This document shows positions 10,826 through 20,048 of a DNA stretch of 64,000 nucleotides, one piece after another. Below the pieces are notes generated by a model that saw nothing but the letters and a program-made list of their open reading frames with translations, made no database searches and was not told where the DNA came from. The translations under genes and the position numbers were made by a program. Source of the DNA: Leucosporidium creatinivorum (taxonomy: Eukaryota; Basidiomycota; Microbotryomycetes; Leucosporidiales; Leucosporidiaceae); assembly GCA_001600635.1 (NCBI GenBank), contig BCKL01000032.1, positions 56,087-120,086 on the forward strand, read 5' to 3'. Within the stretch, counting starts at the first letter, position 1; the number at the start of each line of letters is the position of its first letter.

Positions 10826-11969
10826 ATGAGGGTGCGGATCAGGGTCTACGACCTAGTATGTAACCCTTTCCGCCCTCTCTCGCTGTTCTCGCTCGCGTCG
10901 TCTAACTTCTGGTCTCCCTCTCCCTCTCTTCACCCCTCTACAGCTGCCGGAGGGGAGACTATCGCAGGCACTCAACCTCGTCGGAAGTGGGGTCTACCAC
11001 AGCTCCGTAGAGCTATCCCTACCGTTCTCTCCCGTCGACGTTGATTCGCCGACTCCCATGGAGTGGGCGTACGGCGGCCATGATGTACGAAATCAAACCG
11101 GCGTCTTCTCGATACCCGCTGGAACCGCCGCTGTCCGTATGGGCCCCTCGCTTCGCCCCTACCTCACCCTCGACGCTGGAGAAGCCTTCGGCGACGATTG
11201 GAGGGCCATTTTCGGTCCAAAGAGGCGGAGGAAAGCCAAGAGAGCCGACTCAACATCCTCGAGCCTGAGACCAAAGCTACAGCAATACGGGAGCGAGGCC
11301 ACGCTGGCTGGACCGCCATACGGAGGAGGAGCCGAAGGAGCTTCGCCGAGCCAACTCTCCCTTGCTACCGCCGGCGAGGAGGAGGGGTATTTCGACGAGG
11401 ATGAAGAGGAAGATGATTGGGATGATGGTGGAGAGAGCGATGGGACGCAGTACCTCACTGTGGAGGAGAGACGAGCCTGGAGGGTGATTGGCTCGTTGAA
11501 AGAGTCAGAGAAATGGCAAGGAGTCAATTACAGGCTACTCGGGGTACGTGCTATTGGACGAGAAAGGTGTATGATTCCTCGGCTGACTCTCGGCACCCTA
11601 CAGCACAACTGCAACAGCTTCACCGACGAGCTCGTCTATCGCTTGACCGGCCGTCATGCTCCAGCTTGGCTCAATCGAGCAGCCTGGGTGAGTCTGCTGA
11701 GCTCTACCTGTCAACACGCCTCTTTTCTTCCTGTTCGGCTTCCCTGCCACTCCTCCTTGCGTCTTCCTTGACTTGCAAAGCGACGGGCGCTAACCTCGAC
11801 CCCTTCGCAGGTTGCCACTTCGATCCCCTGCATCGTACCGCCGGGCTGGATCGACGAGGCCGAGGAGGCGGCACCAGATGCTCCAGCGCCAACCTCGCCA
11901 GCTACTGTAGGCCCGACAGTCGTGGCTGCGCCGAGGGCGGATCGGAGGATGACGGTGGGCCGAGCTTGA
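10826..11969 (+). CDS. PPPDE-domain (DeSI-like) cysteine isopeptidase
   Basis: The PPPDE fold is a papain-like thiol isopeptidase used to remove SUMO or ubiquitin. The protein opens with MRVRIRVYDL and, after an intron ending CTACAG, has GSGVYHSSVELS, which carries the catalytic His. EWAYGGHD follows. A later exon starts HNCNSFTDELVYRLTG, with the catalytic Cys in NCN, then PAWLNRAAW. This matches DeSI-1/DeSI-2 and PPPDE1 proteins. Between the two catalytic parts there is a lineage-specific insert rich in Lys/Arg and then in Asp/Glu (about residues 90-170), longer than in animal DeSI proteins. The C-terminus is Ala/Pro-rich and ends at TGA 11967-11969. Isopeptidase activity is inferred from the two catalytic motifs; the choice between SUMO and ubiquitin is open. 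Confidence 0.85.
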
Positions 11970-12588
11970 GGATGGGAGAATCAGCGGCTGTAGCAAGGCA
12001 GGAAGGTGATTGGACGGTCGGAGGGGAACTTGGGCAGTGCTCTGTACATGTTGTAACCTTCTCCTACACGCCTCGTTCAAGGGCTCGGCTCTTGCTGCGA
12101 ACAAGAACTGCCAAGTCTCCGCCGTCCTCCTGCTTCTTCCGCCTCGGGCTGAACTTAGCAGCAAACTTCCTTGCACTACAGAACCTCCGAGAAGTCAAGG
12201 TGCAGCGTCGTCCGAGTTCGGTGGACTACCCTTCGAACTTTCCAACGAGCCAAGCGATTATCCACGCTAGCAAATCAGCATTATCTTGGGTGTTCTGCAG
12301 CGAGATTACCAGAGATGAAGTCGGCGTGGTCCCATCCAAACAGCGAAATCGCTTATCGGTAATGAACTTCGTCTCGACTTCTCTTCTTCTCAGCTTTTCT
12401 CCTTCTTCTTCCTTCGACATCCTCATCACTCAGCTCTCTCCTGCGTACTGATCCCTCAGAGTCTTCTGCACCGCCTCTGCTCGCCAATGTCTTCGCCACT
12501 GCAGCGCGCGACTAGCTCGCTTGGCGGCACAACGGACTGCGAAAAAAGCATCGTCTCATCCGGCCTTCTGAGGGCTTGCGATGTGACT
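11970..12588. other. Intergenic, no feature seen
   Basis: This is the 3' flank of the PPPDE gene and the distal part of the nitrate-transporter upstream region. Small open frames show no motif or splice logic that I could support. Confidence 0.45.
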
Positions 12589-12653
12589 GGATAGGGCGAT
12601 CGAATCTCAGAACGCTGGGCGCGATATAAACCTGGCCTCTTGCGCTGCGATAG
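12589..12653 (+). promoter_or_regulatory. Candidate core promoter with GATA-type sites for the nitrate transporter
   Basis: The stretch contains GGATAG at 12589-12594, a TATA-like GATATAAA at 12623-12630 and CGATAG at 12648-12653. The last fits the HGATAR site of AreA/Nit2 GATA factors, which activate fungal nitrate genes when ammonium is scarce. The sites lie 210-275 bp upstream of the transporter start. GATA hexamers are short and can occur by chance, so this is only a candidate. Confidence 0.35.
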
Positions 12654-12863
12654 GCGGAGCAAGAGGGTCTCGGCGCTCCCTCGTCTGACGTTAGCAGCAC
12701 CTTGGCGGGCGCAAGCTGCGGTCTCTAGCAGCAGTGCGGGAAGGTAGACAAGAAGCTTGCGTGTACGCTCAGACGTGGTCCCCTCGATCTCGCCATCACA
12801 CACCCTCCGCGTTCCCGGCTTCCATGGCTCTTCCTTCTCCTCCTCATTCCCCAGCTTCCCTCA

Positions 12864-15153
12864 ATGCCTCTCATCTGCCTAGGACGTCCCAACGTCGACC
12901 CCATCACCAAGAAGGCCCTCTCTTTACCCATCATCAACCCCTGCAATCCCCATGGCCGGGTCTTGTACGTCGGAGCCGTTCGGCGCTCCTCGTTGCCTCT
13001 CGCTGACTTGGCTTCCTCGTCGCAGCTTTCTGGCGTGGTTCTCCTTCCTCCTCAGCTTCTTATCATGGGTGTGTTCTGTCTTTCTACACCAGTCGAGAGC
13101 TTTTCAGCTGACAGCTTCCCTCCACTTAGTATTCGATGGTGAGCTCATGATTCGCCGAGCCACTACCCCGCGCCTCCACACTCCCTCCACCTCGACGATC
13201 GCTCTTGTTAACCTGTATCGTCATGGACAGAGTGCACTCCTCACCGTCACCATCCGTTCCGACCTCGGTTTGACGGAGAATGAGGTGCGTGTCGAGTCGA
13301 ACACTGAGCTGGTGCAGCGCCGAGCTGACCTACTCGAGCGGCAGGTCCTCAACTCCAACATCATCGCCGGTGTCAGCTCGCTACTCGTTCGACTAGGCGC
13401 TGGGTTTGCGTCCGAGCGCTTCGGTCCGGTGAGTCCTCGTCGTAGTATAGGAGGGGACGAGGTGAACTGGAGCTCGGCGATAGCAGCTGACGCTCCTCGT
13501 TCGCAACAGCGCAAGGTGCTCGTCGCCATCCTCTGGGCTTCTGCTCTACCATGTGGATTAGCTGGTACCGCCATGGGCGTCAAAGGCCTCTACTTCATCC
13601 GGTGCGTGGCTCGGGGAGAGGCGGCGCTGCTCTGCGAGGAACACGAGTCGAGCTGATCCTTCTCTCGGTCCATAGCTTTTTCATGGGCGTTGCCGGTGGC
13701 GCGTTCGTACCAGCACAGGTCTGGGTCGCCGCCTGGTACGACAAGAGCGTGATGGGTACGGCTACATCCTGCGCCGCCGGCTGGGGAGACTCAGGAATCG
13801 GCTGGACATTCTTCGTCATGCCAGCAATCTACAACGGATTCGTCAAGCATAGTTCCCTCTCCCAGCGCGTATCATGGCGCGTCTCGTTCGTGGTGGGTCG
13901 CGTACACGGTTTAGCGCGGTGCAGTCGCTGACCTCCCTTCGTCTAGTTCCCCTGCCTCTTCCTCATCGCCGTCTCAGCCGCCATCTACTTCCTCTGCGAT
14001 GACACCCCCAAGGGATCCTGGGCCAACCGTAATCTGCCAGCACCAAGCTCCTCCCACTCATCCTCGACCACTTGCGTTAACGCCGAGCCGAGCGCCGAGG
14101 ATCGGGAGAAGAGCGAGAAGGACGAGCAGGTCATCGCACATGAGGAGATGCTCGCCAGTCGTCGAGGATCAGCAGCAACAGTCGAGAGTGGACTCACTAG
14201 CATGCCCCTCAACCGGCAGCAGCAACTCCCCTCGGCGTCGCCTCCACCGCTCAAGGAAGGCCTCAAGGACGTCGCCTGCCTTCCCACCCTCATGCTCGCC
14301 TCCACTTACGCTGCTACATTTGGCTCTTCTCTCGCCATCAATTCGATCATCGTCCCCTGGCTCATGTCGAGCCAGGGCTTCGACCAGACCACTGCCGGTC
14401 ACCATGCTGCCACCCTCGGGCTTCTCAACATCATCAGTCGGCCTTTCGGCGGTATCCTCGCCGACATCATCGCTCGTCGAGTCGGTGCCGATCGCAATCT
14501 GGTCGCCAAGAAGTACTGGATGGCCTCGCTCACCATCGTTCAAGGTGGCTTCGGCGTTCTACTCGGCCTTCTCAATCCTCCTTCTCTGCCGACTCTCATG
14601 GGGCTGATCGTCGCTTACGGGGTGAGTCTCAAGCGCGCTTCTGCGGCGCCCGCTACTGGCTGCAGAGCTGACCTTCTGCTTCTCTCAGTTCTTCATGCAA
14701 GCGGCGAACGGAGCTTGCTGTTCGTCCTCTTTCTTTGCTATGCTCGACTACTTGAGTTTGCTGACCCTTTCTATCTTAATTCTGCCTCCTTAGATGCCCT
14801 GCTGCCATCGGTCAACAACCACGTCAACGGCTTGATGGGAGGAGCAGTTGGCAGCGCCGGAAACCTCGGTGAGTCGACCCTCCCTCAGTTCGAGCCTGTA
14901 GTACAACGCTGACGCTGTTACACTGCGCTCGTTAACAGGCGGCATCATCTTCGCATCCGTATCGCGCTACTCTCCCTACCGGCGCACCATCTACGTCGTC
15001 GCCGGCGTGAGGTGAGTGCCGAGCTGAAAGCAACACTTTCGCCGAGCTTTTCTGACTCCGTCTACACCGACCAGCATCGTCATCGGGTTCCTTTCCGCGC
15101 TGGTCAACCCCGTGCCGAAGAAGCAACGCCTCCAAGCCGAGTCGTCGACCTGA
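12864..15153 (+). CDS. High-affinity nitrate/nitrite transporter, NRT2/CrnA (NNP) family
   Basis: This plasma-membrane major facilitator imports nitrate with protons. The N-terminus (RPNVDPITKKALSLPI) leads into TM1 (FLAWFSFLLSFLSW). Next come SDLGLTENE, VRLGAGFASERFGPRK, and the family signature FVPAQVWVAAWY followed by SCAAGWGDSGIG, the nitrate-signature region. A central cytosolic loop of about 90 residues, rich in Ser, Glu and Lys, separates the two six-helix halves, as in other fungal NNP proteins. The second half contains GLLNIISRPFGGILAD, then NHVNGLMGGAVGSAGNLGG. The protein ends VPKKQRLQAESST at TGA 15151-15153. One exon is only 9 nt long (13130-13138, encoding YSM) and restores the normal spacing in TM1. 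No nitrate or nitrite reductase gene is adjacent, unlike many fungal clusters. Confidence 0.92.
13130..13138 (+). other. 9-nt micro-exon of the nitrate transporter
   Basis: TATTCGATG is flanked by an acceptor (CTTAG) and a donor (GTGAGC), and encodes Tyr-Ser-Met at the end of TM1. Including it yields SWYSM-SALL, matching the W-[FY]-x-x-x-L spacing of NNP transporters. Skipping it would keep the frame but shorten the helix by three residues. Confidence 0.65.
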
Positions 15154-15364
15154 GCGGCAGCTCGGCGATGACTCTCGGACCTTCTCCCTCATTTGTAGCC
15201 CTTACACACACACACCAAGCCGTACATAGATCGCATGGGCCCTCGCATCTGTCCTCACTATCCCCAATGAAATGAAACGAATGAATAGAAGCCTATAGTC
15301 GCCCTCCCGCTTCGTGATCTGTGCGAAACTAAGCCCTATCTATGGTACAATCTAGCCGTGAGGT

Positions 15365-16894
15365 CTAGTAAGTGAAAGTGAGCTTCTGTGCCGAGTTCTG
15401 TAGACGCGAAGAACGTCAGCGAACGGTCCAGCGCAGAGAAAGGAGGCAAGAAGCAACTCGCCTTGCCCGACTTGAGGAGCTCGAGTCCGTCGTTGATGGC
15501 GGCGAGACCTCCCTCCTGGTGGCAGATGGGGTTGGCCTTGAGCTTGCCAGAGGTGACGAGCTCGGGGACCTTTTGCTTCCTGTGAGGGGGGGAGAAGGTA
15601 AGCTCGGTTGAAGGGAATGGACGGATTGACGAGACGCACCACTCCTCAGTAGCCTTCTGATCCTCGGGGTTGGCGGCGAAGGGAATGGGACCAAAGTCAA
15701 AGTAATCTCCGAGAGTAGTGTAGACGAGAGTGAAGTCGTGCTTGACCTCGGGGAAGTCCTTCGTGATGGTCTCGTCCTTGACAGGGAGGATAGTGACAAT
15801 CTTGCCTGCCTTGGAGGCGAAGCTCTTGGCGATGGCGAGGGTGCTGCCTTTCTCGGAGATGCAGTCCATTGCCTGGGACAGGGTAGGGTAGGCTTCGGCG
15901 ATCTTGGCGGGGGTCGACTCGTCGGCGTCTGAGGGTGCAAGTCGAGTACAAGTCAGCCATTAGAATCGTCACTGGTAGAGAAAACGACTGCGAGAGAAGG
16001 CTGTGACGTACAAGGGTAGACGACGTCTGCACCGAACGATTTGACGAGCGCCTCGTTCTTCGGCGAAGCGGTCGCGATGACGGTGTAGCCAGCGAGCTTG
16101 GCCAGCTGAACGGCGTCTGCGAGTGTGTAGAGTATCGTCAGCAATGATTGAAGCGCAGATTGAGCGAGGTNACCTACACATGCCGACCGAGGTCGAGGCG
16201 GCCCAGACGAGGAAGGGCTTGCCATCGGTGATGGGCTCGCCGAGGACGGGGAGGCCGTGACGAAGAGCAAGCGCCTGGAAGGCCGTGTCTGTAGATCAAA
16301 AGCGACATCAGCTGGAGCCGAAAGTGACCGTTTTGCGCCTACTCACCAGGAGCGATTCCGCCGAGAGCGGCGGCCTCCTCGAGTCTGACCGAGGACGGCA
16401 CCTTCCATACGAGAGTCGACTTGGTCTTGACGTGCTCGGAGAACGCTCCATGACCAGGCCTGATGCCGCCGTGCACGAATCCAGCGACCCTCTCTCCCTC
16501 CTTTACGACACTTCCCTCTCCCGCCTGAACCACCGTGCCGGCGAAATCGCAGCCGAGTCCAGTTCCAGGCTTGGCAGCAGCGTCGCGGTACTTCCAGTCT
16601 GTCGATGTACATGGTCAGCAAGCTCCTTCGGATCGGGAAGGAGGTCAAAGGCGCAGCGCGTGGGATGCGGTCATGCTTCGAGCCGGCGACGTTGCTCACC
16701 AGTAGGGTTGAGGGCGACGGCCTCGACCTGAGCGACAGCAAGGCAGTGTCAGTGGGTGGTCTAAAAGTCCTCCGATGCCGTTGTCAGCTCACCTTGACGA
16801 CAATCTCGCCAGCTCCGGCGCTGGGGAAGGGAACGTCTTCGAGGCGGATGGTGTGGTCCTCCTGGACGATGTACGACTTGTGGGTCTGGGTCAT
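15365..16894 (-). CDS. Medium-chain dehydrogenase/reductase, ToxD-like quinone or enoyl reductase, copy 1
   Basis: This is an NAD(P)H-dependent oxidoreductase of the MDR superfamily without zinc ligands. It starts MTQTHKSYIVQEDHTIRLED (ATG 16894), then VALNPTDWKYRD, LGCDFAGTVV and GAFSEHVKTK. The nucleotide-binding part follows: LVWAASTSVGMYAVQLAKLAG, then GADVVYPYADE. The C-terminal half has KLKANPI and GLELLKSGK, and a last exon gives KLTFTY, stop TAG at 15365. About 350 residues is normal for the family. The final intron (15398-15461) appears to start with GC rather than GT. The gene is paralogous to the one at 18268-19673 and shares an identical 282-bp block with it. It is divergent from the Rdx gene 310 bp away. 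Substrate unknown; fungal relatives reduce enones or quinones. Confidence 0.87.
15918..16199. repeat. 282-bp identical block, copy A
   Basis: The block is identical to 18822-19103 at every base except an undetermined base (n) at 16171. It covers coding sequence for the nucleotide-binding region plus two complete introns (15929-16011 and 16117-16177). Sequence outside the block differs clearly between the two genes, even in exons, which indicates recent gene conversion rather than selection. Confidence 0.9.
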
Positions 16895-17203
16895 GATGTC
16901 GATTTGAGTGCTGTAGCGAGTTGGAGGAAGCGATGAGGTTGTGGGAGGAGCAGAGCTGCTCAAGAGTCCATCCGCCTCTGGTACGTCTCCCGCTCGCTCA
17001 GTAAGCTCCGCAGACCGAGCTGACCTCCGATGCGGCGTTGCCAGCAGCAGCGAGTTGACCAGATACGCTACAGATCTTGAACTACCCGTTTGCAGCGAGC
17101 AGAGCTGAATCGCGGAAGAGGGGTGTAGGTCCAAAGGACTCGTTCCGCAGCTGCTCGGGCTTGCCTTCGACGGCTTTCTCGCTACATCTCAACCTCGATC
17201 GCC

Positions 17204-18093
17204 ATGGCTCAAGAGACTTGTACCGATTGCTTGCCTCCTGCTGAAGCCAGTACAGCTGCTCCTCAGCCTGCAGCTGCTACCGCCGCTTCGAGCTCAGCAG
17301 CACTCGACCCCATCCTCGATGTGACCACCTTCTCTCCGCCTAATGTTCAGCAGAACGAGTTTCCAAGAGTAGAGATTGAGTTCTGCGATCGGTGTGAGTC
17401 CCTACAGAGCAGCTTGAGCAAGCCAGGAGCTAGCTGAGATGAGCGCTAGCTGATAGCTCTCTCGAGACAGGTCGCTGGCTGCATCGCGCTACGTGGACCA
17501 TGACCGAGCTTTTCCTCACCTTCCCGCCACTCTCGACCACCTCGCCCGAAGGCGTGGTCACCAGCACTGGCCTCAAGAGCATCAACCTGCTGCCGCGAAG
17601 CGCGCCGGAGACGGGCGGACGATTCCGTGTGTGGCTGTATAGGCAGAGGAGTATCGAGGAGGAGTATGAGCAGAACTGTCCGGATAGCTGGGGAAGCGCT
17701 GAGCTAGTTTGGGACCGGAAGGTAAGCGGAAGGGATCCTCGCCGAGCAGCTCGGGTGAAGCTGATCCAACTCTTGCCTCGATAGGTGGAGGGAGGCTTCC
17801 CAGAGCTGAAGGAGCTGGTACGATGCGCATATAAGACTGCTACTTGCACTCGCCGCCAATATACATGGTTCGACGAGAGGCCGACCGCTGACTCGAGATG
17901 TCGGCGCTCGCAGAAGCAGCGCATTCGCAACCTCATCGCACCTCGTCAAGATCTCGGACACTCGGACAAGGACGCTTTCGGCGTCAAGCCAGACCGCAAA
18001 GAGAAGCCTGTCGAGACCCAGGCGGAGGAGAAGGAGGAGGCGAAGGAACCGGCGCCTGAGGAAGATGATTATACGCCGAGATTTCGGTGTTGA
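17204..18093 (+). CDS. Rdx-family protein (selenoprotein W/T/H-like thioredoxin fold, Cys form)
   Basis: The Rdx family (PF10262) has a thioredoxin-like fold and is thought to act in thiol redox control. An Ala/Ser-rich N-terminus of about 50 residues precedes RVEIEFCDRCRWLHRATWTM, which contains the CxxC redox pair in the usual place; both positions are Cys, not selenocysteine. ELFLTFP and GGRFRVWLYRQR follow. After introns come VEGGFPELKEL, KQRIRNLIAPRQDLGHSD and a Lys/Glu-rich tail ending PRFRC at TGA 18091-18093. This order is standard for fungal Rdx proteins. The donor at the CDRC codon splits the second Cys codon. The gene lies between two oxidoreductase paralogs in the opposite orientation; shared redox roles would be speculation. 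Confidence 0.88.
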
Positions 18094-18267
18094 AGCAGCT
18101 GGAATCGTTGAAACCTTTTCATCATGACTCGTCGCCCGCCTTCCGGAGACGGAGCAGCTTGGTGCATTAGGGTGCGGCTCGAAAACCGATTTCGCTCGCC
18201 GAGCTCGCGGTCAATCAAGGCATCCCTTCAGGCGATCGGATACGGCTCAGAGATGCTCTTTGATTGC

Positions 18268-19673
18268 TCAGATCTTGTACGTAAGCTTCTGGCCCGATAC
18301 CTGTGGGCGGCAAAGGCGAAGGCAGGTCAGCTCGGCGCTGCGGGAGCTGGGTGACGAACCGTACCTTGCCAGCCTTGAGCAGCTCGAGGCCATCGTTGAT
18401 GCTCTCGAGACCTCCCTCTTGACGGGAGAGCGGGTTCGCCTTGAGCTTGCCCGACGCGACGAGCTCGGGGAATCTCTGTTTCCTGCGAGAGGCGAGCGCC
18501 GAGGTCAACTTTGGGTTCGAACGAGCGAAAAAGTAGAGCTTACCATTCGATCATTGCCTTGAAGTCCTCAGGGATGACAGGGACCTGAACGAAGCCCAGG
18601 TCGATCGCCTCGCCGAGCAGCGTGAAGGCCGTCAGGGACACCGGCTCGACTTGAGGGAACTCGGTCGCGAGCGTCTCGGTGGTGACTCTGCCGAGGGTGA
18701 CGATCTTGCCGACCTTGCTGGAGAAGCTTCTGGCGATGCAGAGGGCACTGTCGCTGCTGGCGATACAGTCGAGAGCTTGCGAGAAGGTAGGGTAGGCTTC
18801 CGCGATCTTGGCGGGGGTGGCCTCGTCGGCGTCTGAGGGTGCAAGTCGAGTACAAGTCAGCCATTAGAATCGTCACTGGTAGAGAAAACGACTGCGAGAG
18901 AAGGCTGTGACGTACAAGGGTAGACGACGTCTGCACCGAACGATTTGACGAGCGCCTCGTTCTTCGGCGAAGCGGTCGCGATGACGGTGTAGCCAGCGAG
19001 CTTGGCCAGCTGAACGGCGTCTGCGAGTGTGTAGAGTATCGTCAGCAATGATTGAAGCGCAGATTGAGCGAGGTGACCTACACATGCCGACCGAGGTCGA
19101 GGCAGCCCAGACGAGGAAGGGCTTGCCATCGGTGCTGGGCTCCCCGAGGACGGGCAGGCCATGACGAACAGCGACAGCTAGGAAGGCGGTATCTACAAAG
19201 CGGTGGATGAATGCTGTGAGCCGAAGTCTGGAATGAGCGAAGAAGGCGACTCACCGGCCCCAGCACTGAGCGCCGCCGCTTCCTCCCAGTCGACCGAATC
19301 GGGAATCTTCCACACGAGACTAGCTTTTGACTTGACGTGCTCGGCGTAAGATCCTGTGAATACGAAGCAAGCGACGCGGTCGCCAACTTTGACGGTGGTG
19401 ACGCCCGCGCCGAGCTCGACGACGACTCCCGAGCAGTCGCAGCCTGACTTGTCGCCCGGCTTCGACACCCAGTCGCGCATCTTGTAATCCCCGGGGTTGA
19501 GCGCTACCGCTTTCACCTGTATGCGAGTAAGGTCAGCGCTGCTGCAGAAGCTCCAGAGCCCCGTCACTCACCTTGATGAGCACCTCGCCCGCGCCGACGG
19601 TCGGCATGGGCACTTCTTGCACCTTCAAACTCTTGTCCTCCTGGTTGATGAGCGCTCTGTGCGTGTTGGACAT
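18268..19673 (-). CDS. Medium-chain dehydrogenase/reductase, ToxD-like, copy 2
   Basis: This paralog of the 15365-16894 gene lies in the same orientation. It starts MSNTHRALINQEDKSLKVQE (ATG 19673), then VALNPGDYKMRDW, SGCDCSGVVVELGAGV, GSYAEHVKSKASLVWKIP, GLPVLGEPSTDGKPFLVW, the shared STSVGMYAVQLAKLAG segment, KLKANPLSRQEGGLESIND and a last exon KVSGQKLTYKI, stop TGA at 18268. The last intron here has a normal GT donor, unlike copy 1. About 350 residues. The protein differs from copy 1 over most of its length, so the duplication is not recent; only the converted block is identical. Its stop is 175 bp from the Rdx stop (convergent). Confidence 0.87.
18822..19103. repeat. 282-bp identical block, copy B
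   Basis: Partner of 15918-16199. It includes introns at 18833-18915 and 19021-19081, which are the same in both genes base for base. High but incomplete similarity continues for about 90 bp beyond the right end and fades on the left. Confidence 0.9.
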
Positions 19674-20048
19674 TTTTGGTTGATGTTTTAGGAAGAGAAG
19701 CAGAGAGCGAAGCAGTGACTTGAAAGGCAGATGCAGGATTGCCCTCCCTTACTCAGCTGTGCCGAAGGCCGGCCGCGCCGACGCTGCTGACGTGGCTCCG
19801 GCGACGGCGGTGAGGCGCTCGAAAGGGCAGTGGGAGCTCGAGTGAGCTCACGAATGCTTACGCGGCTCGCCGGCATGTCGCGCCAACACGGGGGCTGCTC
19901 TCCCTCACTTGAGCTTGAGTCGAGACTCGAGAGCGAGCAGGAGAACGAGGGTGGGTTGCAAAAGCAAAGAGGAAGGTATCGACAAATCGAAGCGGTATAA
20001 ACGGCACTACTACTGAAATCAAGCAAGATTCTCTCCACTCCTACACGG
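19674..20048. promoter_or_regulatory. Upstream region of oxidoreductase copy 2 and ligase IV 3' flank
   Basis: 375 bp. It must contain the promoter of the minus-strand oxidoreductase and the ligase IV terminator. GGTATAAAC at 19994-20002 is TATA-like but reads on the wrong strand for the oxidoreductase, so I give it no weight. Confidence 0.4.

Noticed and set aside
19994-20002. TATA-like GGTATAAAC in the ligase IV/oxidoreductase spacer
   Set aside because: It is oriented for plus-strand transcription, but the genes on both sides are on the minus strand.
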